Positions 52,760-62,810 of a stretch of 64,000 nucleotides of DNA are shown here, piece after piece (the first letter of the stretch is position 1; every line of letters starts with the position of its first letter). A program made the position numbers and the translations under genes. This stretch comes from Saprospiraceae bacterium (GTDB lineage: Bacteria; Bacteroidota; Bacteroidia; Chitinophagales; Saprospiraceae): the NCBI GenBank assembly GCA_021604865.1, contig BQJU01000027.1:29687-93686 (forward strand). The letters are read 5' to 3'. The notes below the pieces were generated by a model. That model did not search any database. It was not told the DNA's origin and worked only from the letters and a program-made list of their open reading frames with translations.

Positions 52760-55700
52760 ATGAAGAGCGTATTAAATCTGCCAATCTATTGCCTGCTATT
52801 TTTCCTGCCCTGTACCCAGCTTTCTTTTACAGCTGTGGAGGAGAGCAAACAGTTCGTCTTATTGGATGCAGCACGAACGAATATCACGTTTAATAACAAA
52901 ATTGAAGATACCAAGGAAAACAATATCCTCATTTATTCCAATTATTATGGTGGCGGCGGTGTAGGGGTTGGTGACATCAATAATGACGGGCTGATGGATT
53001 TGTATTTTGCCGGTAACCTTGTACCTGATAAGCTCTACCTCAATAAGGGCAATATGGTATTTGAAGACATCACTACAAAAGCTGGAATCACTGATAATGG
53101 AGGCTGGTCATCAGGTGTATTGTTTGGAGATATTAACAATGATGGATTTACTGATATTTACGTATGTAGAGAATTGTATGATGATAAACCCGAATTGAGA
53201 AGAAACAAATTATTTGTCAATAACGGTGATAATACCTTTACCGAACGAGCTGCTGAGTTTGGTATTGACAATAGTGAAAGAACACGTGGGGCTACCTACA
53301 TTGATTATGACAAGGATGGTGATCTTGACCTCTTCCTTTTGAATCAACCACCCAACCCGGGTGATTACTCCACGATCCCCAAAACGGACTTATTAAAAGA
53401 AGAATACAGTCCACGATTGCTGGAAAATCAGGGCAATACTTTTGTTGATGTATCCGCAAAAGCCGGCGTACTCAAACCCGGCTTCCCTAACGCCGTTACT
53501 GCAAGTGATCTGAATGGAGATGGCTGGACTGATCTTTATGTTGCAAATGATTTCTGGGCACCTGACTTTTTATATATCAATAATGGAGATGGCACTTTTA
53601 CGGATAAAATCCAGGAAGCAACTAAACACATTTCTTTTTACAGTATGGGCGTCGATGCCGGTGATATCAATAATGACGGCCAGCTGGATTTGATCGTAGT
53701 GGATATGGCTGCTGAAGATAATTATCGCCTCAAAACCAATATGAGCGGGATGAACCCTGCTAATTTTTGGAAAGTGGTCGATGAAGGCGGGTATTATCAA
53801 TATATGTTCAACACCTTTCATTTCAATAATGGCGACTTATGCTTTAGCGATATTGCTCAGATGAGTAATGTGGCAACTACCGATTGGAGCTGGGCCAGTC
53901 TATTTGCAGATCTGGACAATGATGGCTGGAAAGACTTATTTATCACCAATGGCCTTTTGCGGGATATTCGAAATAGCGATGCTTCTAAATCATTTGCAAA
54001 AAAGATCAATTCTACGGTCGCCGAATTCCTTAAAGATAATCCTAACCCAGAAAATGTTTCTATTTGGGACCTTGTCGATATCAATAAATTATTGGCTATG
54101 ACACCTTCCCAAAAATTGAAAAACTATGTGTATCAAAATAATAAAGACCTCACCTTTTCCAAAAAAATGGACGAATGGGGCCTTGATCAGGAAACTTTTT
54201 CCAATGGTGCTGCCTATGCAGATCTGGATAATGATGGGGACCTCGATCTTATTGTCAATAATGTAAATGAAGCGGCATATCTCTATCAAAATAATGGAAC
54301 AACCCTATCTAAAAATCATTACCTCAGGGTAGAACCCATCAATAATGGCCGGGGTACATCCAACCAGGGCGTAAAAGTATGGATAGAAAATGAAGGTGGT
54401 GAAAAACAATTTTTTGAAATCACCGGCGCCAGGGGCATCTATTCAACTAGTGAATCCATTGCTCATTTTGGCCTGGGCAATACGGAAAATGTAAAAGAAG
54501 TCAAAGTGCAGTGGCCTGATGGCAAAGTCAATATCCTGACTGACATCAAAGCCGACCAACTCCTGAAGGTATATTATGGTCAGGCTCAAACTACAAGACC
54601 TGGACTAGAGGATATGACAGCTGCTGCTACGCCTATTTTTGTCAACCAAACCAACAAGACCGGACTTAATTATCGCCATAAAGAGAATGAGTTTGATGAT
54701 TTTGAAAAACAGGTGCTGCTTCCGCATAAAATGTCCAACTTTGGCCCAGCCATAGCTGTAGGTGATTTGAATAATGACGGAATGCATGACATTTTTGTAG
54801 GTGCCGGCGCTGGCCAAACGGCCAATTTTATTATACAAAAAGCTGATGGTAGTCTTCAGCCGATCATGCAGGCCGTTTTGGTAGCGGATAAAATATACGA
54901 AGATTTGGATGCTGCCTTTTTTGACTTTGATTTGGATGGCGACCAGGATTTATATATTGTCAGTGGCGGTAATGAATATGAACCAGGGTCTTCAGCCTAT
55001 CAGGATCGTCTGTATCTCAATGATGGAAAAGGACTGTTCACCAAAGCCGAAGGTTTGCTTCCGGAGATGAATTTCAGCGGATCAAAAGTATTGCCGGAAG
55101 ATTTTGATAAAGATGGAGATATTGACTTGTTAGTCACCGGGCGCCACATCCCGTGGTCTTATCCTGAACCGGCGTCAAGTGTTCTATTGATCAATGATGG
55201 TGGCAAATTTATTAATGGTACAGAAAAAATGGCTCCGGGCCTGAAAGATATCGGCATGGTCAATGATGCCAAGTGGATGGATTATGATGGTGATGGCTTG
55301 AAAGATATATTACTTGTTGGTGAGTGGATGCCGTTGACTATCTTCAAAAATGAAGGCAGCCATTTTACCAATCAAACAGAAAGCTGTGGGTTGGAAAATA
55401 CGACAGGCTGGTGGTTTAGTGTGGAGGTGGAAGATATAGACCAGGACGGCGACATGGATTTTGTAGCAGGAAATCTGGGCCGGAATTATAAATATAAAGC
55501 AACAGAAAAAGAACCATTCGAAGTCTATTATTATGATTTTGATAAAAATGGCCATAAAGATATCGTCCTGACTTACTACAATTTTGGGATAAAGTTTCCC
55601 TTACGAGGTCGGTCCTGTTCTTCGGAGCAGGTCCCGATGATTAAAGAGAAATTCAAAACCTATGATCTGTTTGCTTCTGCGGATGTTTTTGAGGTTTATG

Positions 55701-56116
55701 AACCTGATAACCTGGAAAAAAGCCTGCATTATGCAGCCAATACCTTTGCCAGCGTTTATGTCGAAAATTTGGGTGATGGCCAATTTGCCGTTCATCCACT
55801 ACCAGTGAAGGCACAGGTTTCTTCCATCAATGATATCATCATTCGTGATTTTAATGCAGATGAACACCTTGACATACTCATAGCTGGCAACCTATATAGT
55901 GCAGAAATAGAAACCGCAAGGAATGATGCCGGAATCGGACTATTGATGCTGGGCGATAGTAAAGGCAATTTCGAGCCCTTATCCTACAAGGAAAGCGGTT
56001 TTTTTGCACCTTTTGATGTGAAAAGTATGAAAATACTGGATAACCAAAGCTTGGTATTGGGTTGTAATAATGATTTTCTTCAGGTTTTTTCAATCAAGTC
56101 TACCTTAAAGAAGTAA
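52760..56116 (+). CDS. CRTAC1-like FG-GAP repeat protein with ASPIC/UnbV domain
   Basis: 1118 aa from the ATG at 52760, which heads a signal peptide (YCLLFFLPCTQLSF). Many Asp-rich FG-GAP repeats such as VGDINNDGLMDLYFAG, FGDINNDGFTDIYV, FADLDNDGWKDLFITNG and EDFDKDGDIDLLVTG, which form calcium-binding beta-propellers. An ASPIC/UnbV domain lies in the middle (RGTSNQGVKVWIENEGGEKQ, ARGIYSTSESIAHFGLGNTE). A second propeller follows. Such proteins occur widely in Bacteroidota, often near SusCD loci, with unknown function; cell-surface binding is likely. Confidence 0.88.
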   Translation: MKSVLNLPIYCLLFFLPCTQLSFTAVEESKQFVLLDAARTNITFNNKIEDTKENNILIYSNYYGGGGVGVGDINNDGLMDLYFAGNLVPDKLYLNKGNMVFEDITTKAGITDNGGWSSGVLFGDINNDGFTDIYVCRELYDDKPELRRNKLFVNNGDNTFTERAAEFGIDNSERTRGATYIDYDKDGDLDLFLLNQPPNPGDYSTIPKTDLLKEEYSPRLLENQGNTFVDVSAKAGVLKPGFPNAVTASDLNGDGWTDLYVANDFWAPDFLYINNGDGTFTDKIQEATKHISFYSMGVDAGDINNDGQLDLIVVDMAAEDNYRLKTNMSGMNPANFWKVVDEGGYYQYMFNTFHFNNGDLCFSDIAQMSNVATTDWSWASLFADLDNDGWKDLFITNGLLRDIRNSDASKSFAKKINSTVAEFLKDNPNPENVSIWDLVDINKLLAMTPSQKLKNYVYQNNKDLTFSKKMDEWGLDQETFSNGAAYADLDNDGDLDLIVNNVNEAAYLYQNNGTTLSKNHYLRVEPINNGRGTSNQGVKVWIENEGGEKQFFEITGARGIYSTSESIAHFGLGNTENVKEVKVQWPDGKVNILTDIKADQLLKVYYGQAQTTRPGLEDMTAAATPIFVNQTNKTGLNYRHKENEFDDFEKQVLLPHKMSNFGPAIAVGDLNNDGMHDIFVGAGAGQTANFIIQKADGSLQPIMQAVLVADKIYEDLDAAFFDFDLDGDQDLYIVSGGNEYEPGSSAYQDRLYLNDGKGLFTKAEGLLPEMNFSGSKVLPEDFDKDGDIDLLVTGRHIPWSYPEPASSVLLINDGGKFINGTEKMAPGLKDIGMVNDAKWMDYDGDGLKDILLVGEWMPLTIFKNEGSHFTNQTESCGLENTTGWWFSVEVEDIDQDGDMDFVAGNLGRNYKYKATEKEPFEVYYYDFDKNGHKDIVLTYYNFGIKFPLRGRSCSSEQVPMIKEKFKTYDLFASADVFEVYEPDNLEKSLHYAANTFASVYVENLGDGQFAVHPLPVKAQVSSINDIIIRDFNADEHLDILIAGNLYSAEIETARNDAGIGLLMLGDSKGNFEPLSYKESGFFAPFDVKSMKILDNQSLVLGCNNDFLQVFSIKSTLKK

Positions 56117-56190
56117 TAGCGTTTGGGAATTTTCTTGGCATATATAGGGTTACATTCTTAAACTTATTGGAAAACATTAAAATCATTTCC

Positions 56191-57543
56191 ATGAAAAACC
56201 ATACCCATAACGCTGAAGTCGATCAGCAATCCCATATTGATTTGGAGGACAACTGGCAAGAAGAAGCCGAAGCCGTGATGATCCGCTATTGCGGTGAATT
56301 TTCTCCCTTTTTGGTAGAACGAGCCAAGGGGTCCTATATTTATACGACTGATGGCAAAGCTATTTTGGATTTCACCTCCGGGCAGATGTGTTCTGTTTTT
56401 GGCCATAACCATCCCGAGGTGATCAAAGCCATGGAAAAAGCATCTAAAGAGAGCATCCATTTGTTGAGTACGATGCTTTCACCTCCTGTGGTACAGCTGT
56501 GTAAGGAACTCGCTGAAATGCTGCCTGAAGGGCTGGATAAGGCCATCTTACTCAATACTGGCGCAGAGTCAAATGAAGTAGCATTGCGTATGGCCAAGCT
56601 GGCTACCGGCGGATTTGAAGTGTTGGGGTTTTCCGGTTCCTGGCATGGTCTTACAGCCGGAGCGCAAGCCCACACCTATGCTGGTGCACGCCGCGGATAT
56701 GGGCCGACGATACCAGGCAGCAGGATCTTGCCGGCTCCCTATGCCTATCGATGTCCGATCCGGCACTGTGGCGGCACCTGTGACCACAGTTGTCTGGAGG
56801 TAGGCATGAAATTAGCAGATAGCCAATCCGTAGGCGCACCCGCTGCCGTGATCCTTGAGCCAATACTGAGCGCCGCGGGAATTGTCGATTTGCCGGAAGG
56901 TTACCTCGCTAAATTGAAAGCGATGTGTGAGGAGCGCGGTATGTTGTTGATTTTGGATGAAGCACAAACGGCTATGGGTAGGGTAGGCAGTGATTTTGCC
57001 TTTGAACGCGACGGTGTTGTACCGGATTTTTTGACCCTCTCCAAGACGCTGGGTGGTGGCTTGCCCCTCTCGGCTACGATTACCAGCAAGGAAATTGAAG
57101 AAAACTGTTACTCCAAAGGCTTTTTACACATCACCTCTCATGTATCCGATCCCTTGCCCGCTGAGGTAGGCCTGGCGATGCTCCGGATTCTGAAACAGGA
57201 ACAACTTGCCAAAAAAGCCAGGGAACAAGGTGCTTATCTGAAAGCAAAACTGCTGGAATTGAAAAAGACCTATGAATGTATTGGTGATGTGCGGGGAAGA
57301 GGCCTATTATTGGGTGTAGAAATTGTCACCGACCGCGAAAGCAAAACGCCAGCCCCGGAACTGGGCCATAGCATTTCGGAACGCTGCCTGGAACTGGGAC
57401 TCAGTATGAATATCGTGCGGGTGCCAGGCATGGGCGGAGTATTCCGTATTGCTCCACCACTGACTGTAACTAAAGAAGAATTGGACCTGGGTGTTTCTAT
57501 GCTGGATCAGGCGATTCAGGATTGTTTGGAAGGTATGGCTTGA
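56191..57543 (+). CDS. dgdA: 2,2-dialkylglycine decarboxylase-like class III aminotransferase
   Basis: 450 aa from the ATG at 56191 (a TTG lies 8 codons upstream). It resembles the Burkholderia dialkylglycine decarboxylase over its length: FTSGQMCSVFGHNHPEV, NTGAESNEVALRMAKL, SWHGLTAGAQ, VILEPILSAAGI, LDEAQTAMGR, PLP-Lys in LSKTLGGGLP, HVSDPLPAEVGL, RGRGLLLGVEIV and GMGGVFRIAPPLTV. The Gln, Trp and Arg contacts known in DGD are kept. DGD couples decarboxylation of dialkyl amino acids to transamination of pyruvate. Unlike that enzyme it has a Cys cluster, CPIRHCGGTCDHSC, near residue 185. A related class III aminotransferase role is possible. Confidence 0.78.
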   Translation: MKNHTHNAEVDQQSHIDLEDNWQEEAEAVMIRYCGEFSPFLVERAKGSYIYTTDGKAILDFTSGQMCSVFGHNHPEVIKAMEKASKESIHLLSTMLSPPVVQLCKELAEMLPEGLDKAILLNTGAESNEVALRMAKLATGGFEVLGFSGSWHGLTAGAQAHTYAGARRGYGPTIPGSRILPAPYAYRCPIRHCGGTCDHSCLEVGMKLADSQSVGAPAAVILEPILSAAGIVDLPEGYLAKLKAMCEERGMLLILDEAQTAMGRVGSDFAFERDGVVPDFLTLSKTLGGGLPLSATITSKEIEENCYSKGFLHITSHVSDPLPAEVGLAMLRILKQEQLAKKAREQGAYLKAKLLELKKTYECIGDVRGRGLLLGVEIVTDRESKTPAPELGHSISERCLELGLSMNIVRVPGMGGVFRIAPPLTVTKEELDLGVSMLDQAIQDCLEGMA

Positions 57544-57572
57544 CGCGTTTTCTTCGGGCTATAGCGTTAGGG

Positions 57573-58169
57573 TTACCCCAATACGACCCCCATCAACTCC
57601 CGAAATTCCTGCGCTTCATGAAATTGGCGATCCTGGTAACTCGTGGCGCGAAAACGTAGGTTGTGCACTTTGTCGTCGTGCAGTTCCAGTTCGATCATCA
57701 CATTGCCGTAGGCCTGATGCAGTTTATCATCTGTTTTGGTATTGATGCGAGGTTTGAGGTAGTGGCGCTCTGTGGTTTCCACCCAATCGGGACGATTATA
57801 TATGCGGGAATCGGAAATTTGAGTCCGGTAATTGTGTTGTAATACCTGTTCCTTTAGATAGTCAAAAAGGTGGGTCACTTCCCGGGGGGTATAGTTGGTC
57901 TTATAGAAATGGATGACAAATCCTTTGGATGTCGGGTTATCCAGAAAATCGAGCGCCTCATCAATATCGTTTGGTGAGACACGGTAAATGGCATACTGAT
58001 CGCTGAGCCAATCTAACAATCGACGCCGGATCAACCCTTCTTTCCATTGCTCATAATCTTGCTGCTCTTCATCACTGCGAATAATTAGCTCGTGTAGAGC
58101 AGGTTGCGAAGGAGAGCTATGCTCAACTTCTTTAAACAGACTTTTTAAATAATTCCAGATTCCTGGCAT
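57573..58169 (-). CDS. Conserved hypothetical protein
   Basis: 198 aa from the ATG at 58169; the open frame goes on upstream but that part is antisense to OmpA coding sequence. No signal peptide. Charged helices (EEQQDYEQWKEGLIRRRLLD) and a beta segment (FVIHFYKTNYTPREVTHLFD, then NVMIELELHDDKVHNLRFRA). I recognise no family. It lies 88 bp downstream of the PD40-OmpA gene on the same strand. Confidence 0.6.
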   Translation of the reverse strand: MPGIWNYLKSLFKEVEHSSPSQPALHELIIRSDEEQQDYEQWKEGLIRRRLLDWLSDQYAIYRVSPNDIDEALDFLDNPTSKGFVIHFYKTNYTPREVTHLFDYLKEQVLQHNYRTQISDSRIYNRPDWVETTERHYLKPRINTKTDDKLHQAYGNVMIELELHDDKVHNLRFRATSYQDRQFHEAQEFRELMGVVLG

Positions 58170-58257
58170 GAAGGTTGTTTTATTAGCGGATGCAATAGCA
58201 TCTCTATCTCCAACATTTGGAAGGCAGGTTTTGTTGTTGAGAGCATATTTGGATAGA

Positions 58258-60240
58258 CTATATTCCCTTCCCAATGACCACAAAGTCTGTTCTGCGATTG
58301 CGTTGCCTGCCTTCGGGGGTGTCATTGTCAGTGATGGGGAGGCTTTCGCCAAAACCTTTATAGGACAAGCGATCAGGAGCGATATCCTGGTTTTTCAACC
58401 AGTTATAAACGGCTTTGGCCCTTTCTTCGGAAAGGCGAAGGTTATCTGCTTCGCTGCCTACATTATCGGTATGGCCATTGATGCGAATACGTAGTTTAGG
58501 GTTTTCTGTTAGCAGTTTTTTCAAGCGCTGTAGTTCGGTCGTTGATGCCGGTTTCAATTCAGCGGAGCCGGTGGCAAAAAAGAGATTTTGCAATACAATC
58601 GGATCGGAGATTACCTCCTGGCCTTCCTGACCATCATCGGTCGGTATGGGCTGTAATATGATTTCTAAAATATAGGGATTATCAGCAGTATTGGCTTCAC
58701 TTAGCGCAAAGTGTTCGGAATGAAAAAGGTACCCTGTCCGATTGACATTAAGGGCATAATCACGGCCAGCCGGAAGGCTCACCAGAAAATTGCCTTTATT
58801 GTCGGTTGTTGCCGAAAGGAATGTCTGATCGTGGGTAAGATCGATAAAGGTTATGTCGGCTTGCATGCCCCTTCTACCCTGGGCATTAACAACTTTTGCT
58901 TTGACGTAGGTCACCAATTGAGGGCGTGCTTCCGGATATAGCGGAAAGCTATAGATATCATTATCCACCAGTCGACTTTGTTGTCCCTGCGGATCATTCA
59001 GCCCATTTTTATCGCGCGCAAAATAGGCCGTTTTCCCATCCAGGCTGACCGTCAGGGTCCCTTCTGTAGCAGGTGTGTTGATTGGATAACCCAGGTTGAT
59101 CGGGGTTTGCCAATCACCTCCAGGTGTACGCCGGACCAGGTATAGATCCAGTCCGCCCATACCCGGATGACCAGCAGAACAAAAGTAGAGCGTTTCTCCA
59201 TCAGGATGAATGAATGGGCATTCGTCGTTGGCTGGTGTATTGATTTTATCTCCAAGGTTTATAGGTTGGCTCCAGCTCCCATCCGATAGTCGCTTACTTT
59301 GCCAAATATCACGACCACCTTTACCTCCGGGCCGGTCACTGGCAAAATAAAGGGTTTGGCCATCAGCAGATAAAGAGGGTTGTCCTTCCCAACCTGCTGT
59401 ATTGATGGGGCCCTGCAATGGTTTAGGGGAAACCCAGGTGCCATTTTGATTTTCTGAGTAGAATAAATCGCAACTGGTAGAACCCGGTCCGGTTCTACCA
59501 CAAAAGGTAAAGATCAAAAGTCGACCATCGGCGGAAATGCTTTGTGCCCCTTCATTTTGTGGCGTATTGATTGCATCAAGGGACTTCCGCATTGTCCATT
59601 GGCCGGCTATTTTTTGACTGTAAAAGAAGTCTTCCTGGCGATTGACCCGCGCAGTGAAAATCAAGTATTCACCATCAGCAGTAAAAGAGGGCAGGTATTC
59701 CTGATCAGTCGTATTAATGGAATCTCCCAGATTGACAGGATCAAAGGGGACGGGATTTTTAACAGCTTCTGCCGCAAAACGGGCATTGACCAGATAGATT
59801 TCTGCTTTTTGCCGACGGCGGTCACTTTTCGTGTCGGCAGCCAGATATTGTTTAAAATGAAGGACTGATTCATCGTATTTCAGCTGCTGCATTTCGGTAA
59901 GCGCCAGCTCATACAAGATCCGATTATTGTAATCAGGGGCTTGGTGGAGGATCGCTTCAAATCCCTGTTCCGAAGCAGCCAGGTCACCCATCTGGCCTTT
60001 GATAGAAGCCTGAAGTATGCGGGCATCCAGAAAATCGGGAGCCGCCTCAATTACTTTATCCAAAGCAGAAATCGCATCCGGAAAATTCTCCGAACGATTG
60101 TAGGATAAGGCTTCTTCGTACCACTTCTTTTCTTTTTTACTCAGGTCTTTTTCCGTAGTGATTTTTTGGGCGGAAGCCCCCAAAGGGAAGAGCAAACAAA
60201 GGATGGTGATATATTTCAATATTTGAGAAGCTATGCCCAT
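58258..60240 (-). CDS. TPR / PD40 beta-propeller / OmpA-family outer-membrane protein
   Basis: 660 aa with a signal peptide (LCLLFPLGASAQ). TPR repeats at about 30-160 (YEEALSYNRSENFPDAISAL), then PD40 propeller repeats (EYLPSFTADGEYLIFTARV, GQPSLSADGQTLYFASDRPG, ECPFIHPDGETLYFCSAGHP), a carboxypeptidase-regulatory-like domain (YVKAKVVNAQGRRGMQADIT) and a C-terminal OmpA peptidoglycan-binding domain (NLFFATGSAELKPAST, NGHTDNVGSEADNLRLSEER). This is the gliding/T9SS-type OmpA architecture of Bacteroidota, which anchors an outer-membrane assembly to the wall. Confidence 0.92.
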   Translation of the reverse strand: MGIASQILKYITILCLLFPLGASAQKITTEKDLSKKEKKWYEEALSYNRSENFPDAISALDKVIEAAPDFLDARILQASIKGQMGDLAASEQGFEAILHQAPDYNNRILYELALTEMQQLKYDESVLHFKQYLAADTKSDRRRQKAEIYLVNARFAAEAVKNPVPFDPVNLGDSINTTDQEYLPSFTADGEYLIFTARVNRQEDFFYSQKIAGQWTMRKSLDAINTPQNEGAQSISADGRLLIFTFCGRTGPGSTSCDLFYSENQNGTWVSPKPLQGPINTAGWEGQPSLSADGQTLYFASDRPGGKGGRDIWQSKRLSDGSWSQPINLGDKINTPANDECPFIHPDGETLYFCSAGHPGMGGLDLYLVRRTPGGDWQTPINLGYPINTPATEGTLTVSLDGKTAYFARDKNGLNDPQGQQSRLVDNDIYSFPLYPEARPQLVTYVKAKVVNAQGRRGMQADITFIDLTHDQTFLSATTDNKGNFLVSLPAGRDYALNVNRTGYLFHSEHFALSEANTADNPYILEIILQPIPTDDGQEGQEVISDPIVLQNLFFATGSAELKPASTTELQRLKKLLTENPKLRIRINGHTDNVGSEADNLRLSEERAKAVYNWLKNQDIAPDRLSYKGFGESLPITDNDTPEGRQRNRRTDFVVIGKGI

Positions 60241-60342
60241 TTTTTTGGTTTATTTGCTAAAATTGGATGTACTGGGAGAACTGTGGTAAAGTAGACCCAT
60301 TCCTTTCTTAAACGTCAAGACCATTAGGGTGTTTTACAAAAG

Positions 60343-60381
60343 CAAAAAAAAAGCCGAAGAAAGACTGTGCTTTCCCCGGCT
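60343..60381 (-). terminator. Terminator of the 60438-61457 gene
   Basis: On the minus strand a 12-bp stem with G-T pairs (complements of 60370-60381 and 60352-60363) followed by a run of nine T. Confidence 0.8.
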
Positions 60382-60437
60382 CCTATTTTCATCGGCCTTT
60401 CTTTCAAAATTATCATTCTTTGAAAAGTAGCCTATTA

Positions 60438-61457
60438 CTAGACCTGTTCTTTTAACTGTTTGGCAGCTTTTTTAGAGCCGCGCACAGCGGCCGCCTTAAA
60501 ATTTTCAGTAGACCCATCCAGTCCTGCTTTTTTCAAGGCAATGCCACGTTGCAATAAGATTTCAGATTCAGCAACTAATTCTTTGGTTGATTCTGTCTTT
60601 AGCGCATTGTCAAATGCAGCTACAGCATCTTTATAGTTTCCTATTTCAAAAAGGGCTTTCCCAAGGGTGAAATAGGTTTTTTTACGCCATTTATAGTTGG
60701 AGTTGTCGGGTTTGAAGTTACGCTTAAGAAAAAGATTGAGCTCTTTGATCGCCAACTCATATTTTTCTATATGTATCAGGCAATCCGCTTTAAGCCGGCG
60801 AGCTTTCCAGTAAATAGCCTGTAAAGGAATAGAATGTTTAACAGCACTCTCAAAATCGATAATAGCAGCGGCATGGTCTGACTGGGCGATACGGACAAAC
60901 GCACGGCCAAAATAGGGATCGGCTTTACGTGGGTTGATGTCAATGCTCTTGTTGTAATCATAAAGTGCATCACCATAGTTACGAAGGCGGAAATTGACAT
61001 AACCCCGGCGCTCGTAAGCTAGTGCATGGCGCTCAAATTTATCAATGGCACGACTTAATGCTTCACGAGCTTCATTTTCCATTCCAACTTCATTGACCAG
61101 GTCACGGCCTTTCAAAAATGCCTTAACAGCAGTCTTGTCACAATGAGGTTCGATATGCAGCTGTTTGATCACTTTACCTTCGTCTACCATCCAGGCATTC
61201 ATATCACCCGCTACAGCAAACTGTGCCACTTGTTTCAGTAAATTGACAGTGTTTTGCAAGCATCTTACTGTAGACTGTGTAATAAAGCGAGGCACTTCCA
61301 ATGCATATTCATCCATTAGGAAGATGTCTTCTCCGTTAAGCAGAATATCATTTTTATAATAATTCTCTTTGCGGTGATCAAACATTTTGATCACTTGCTC
61401 GTAGCTTCTTGGAGTGCCGAACTCTAGTCGCCCGGAAATAATAGTTTTGAAAGTCAT
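60438..61457 (-). CDS. Cytoplasmic TPR-repeat protein
   Basis: 339 aa from the ATG at 61457 (the open frame extends 17 codons further). No signal peptide. An N-terminal domain of about 130 residues with no known relative (FKTIISGRLEFGTPRSYEQV, LEVPRFITQSTVRCLQNTVN), then TPR units (ERHALAYERRGYVNFRLRNY, GDALYDYNKSIDINPRKADP, TLGKALFEIGNYKDAVAAFD). It ends with a basic helix. Function unknown; a scaffold is likely. Confidence 0.75.
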   Translation of the reverse strand: MTFKTIISGRLEFGTPRSYEQVIKMFDHRKENYYKNDILLNGEDIFLMDEYALEVPRFITQSTVRCLQNTVNLLKQVAQFAVAGDMNAWMVDEGKVIKQLHIEPHCDKTAVKAFLKGRDLVNEVGMENEAREALSRAIDKFERHALAYERRGYVNFRLRNYGDALYDYNKSIDINPRKADPYFGRAFVRIAQSDHAAAIIDFESAVKHSIPLQAIYWKARRLKADCLIHIEKYELAIKELNLFLKRNFKPDNSNYKWRKKTYFTLGKALFEIGNYKDAVAAFDNALKTESTKELVAESEILLQRGIALKKAGLDGSTENFKAAAVRGSKKAAKQLKEQV

Positions 61458-62113
61458 CTCGCCGCCGTTTTTGATATTAAAATGAATGCTAATATTTATA
61501 AGTCGCAATAAAAAGGTATTCCCCTTGTCATCTGACAGAGGCCTGCAATAGTACTGTTTGTCATTAGCCTAAATTTCAGTAAGGTCCAATTGAAAAAGTC
61601 TATTCAAGATCGAATACTTGTGCTGGTCTTTTGCCTACTGATTTTCAAAATAGAATCTTGGGATGTTACTTAAGTTAAATACAAACTGAGGCAACACGTG
61701 CTGTGTCCTATAAGATTGGACTTTACCCCGCTTATATGGGTGATGATATGTTCTGACTTATTAAAGTAACAAGAGAACAAAGTTAAGGCGATTTTTTAGA
61801 TTTAGCAATAATTTATCACGATTTTCTTTATGTTATGTTTTTTTTTTCTTTTCTTGCGCTATTTTTCAAAAATTCGACCTCATTATTTCTTTAAGTCCAT
61901 TTTTTTTCATGTATCTACATTGGCCCCAGATTTGACAATGGTTGGTGCCGCAGAATATTTTGAAAACAGGTTGTTAGATTGTGTTTCAACCTTTCATCTA
62001 GGATTTTATCTATTTTTAGTTTGGAACACATATAACTTTTGCCAAATTATTATTTTATCCCAACGCACCTTAAATGAGCATATATTTTGGCTGCCAAATT
62101 TTATCTTTGTGAT
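61458..62113. other. Gene-free stretch
   Basis: 656 bp between two genes. It is AT-rich with T-runs near 61838 and 61907. The open frames here are Phe/Leu-rich and have no coding character. I see no repeat shared with the rest of the window and no convincing RNA. Confidence 0.5.
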
Positions 62114-62710
62114 ATGACTATAATCTATCTGCACGGATTCAATAGTGATGGTGGCGGCTATAAATACGATCAGCTTTGCGATTTTTTTCAAACGGGAACC
62201 ATCCTTTCCCCTGACCTGGATGCTGAACCAATGAAAGTAGTGGGTCAGATAGATCAACTGCTTACAACCCTTTCGCTGCCGGTATATCTGGTCGGCACCT
62301 CACTGGGCGGTTTTTATGCCATGTATTTTAGCGCGCGTTTAAATGTTCCTTGTTTTTTATACAATCCTTCCCTACAACCACACCTGACCCTGCATCGGGG
62401 TATCGGTCGGCATCAAACCTTTATGAAAGGACGAGATTATCATTTTAAAGCGACGTACCTACCTGTTTTTGGCCAGCTAAAAAGGGAAGCAGACGCGGTA
62501 CTTCGGCCAGAAAATCTCAATTTTTTTCTGGCGACAGACGATGACGTATTGGATTTAAAGCCGATTCCCGGTCGGTTTCCGAATGCAAATCACCTGTCCT
62601 GGCACAAAAATGCTGCACATGGGTTTTCAAAATTTAAAGAAACCCTGCCAGTGGTTAAGACATTGCTATCTGCTTATCAATCTGTACAAAAAACACAGGT
62701 AAGGATGTGA
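62114..62710 (+). CDS. YqiA/YcfP-like alpha/beta hydrolase
   Basis: 198 aa from the ATG at 62114. TIIYLHGFNSDGGGYKYDQL, the nucleophile elbow LVGTSLGGFYAMYFSARLNV (Ser in GTSLGG), LFLATDDDVLD (Asp) and KNAAHGFSKF (His) form the usual triad of the YqiA esterase family. Substrate unknown. Confidence 0.85.
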   Translation: MTIIYLHGFNSDGGGYKYDQLCDFFQTGTILSPDLDAEPMKVVGQIDQLLTTLSLPVYLVGTSLGGFYAMYFSARLNVPCFLYNPSLQPHLTLHRGIGRHQTFMKGRDYHFKATYLPVFGQLKREADAVLRPENLNFFLATDDDVLDLKPIPGRFPNANHLSWHKNAAHGFSKFKETLPVVKTLLSAYQSVQKTQVRM

Positions 62711-62810
62711 AATTTTTGCAGGAAAATAGCTTCTTTGCAAAGAAATCAGTAAATTTTGCCAAACCTACTTTGATAATAGACTTTCCTAATAATTCCAAAA
62801 AGAATCGATT

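Noticed and set aside
61830..62117. 95-aa open frame rich in Phe and Leu
   Set aside because: Low-complexity translation of AT-rich DNA; no start context and no family.
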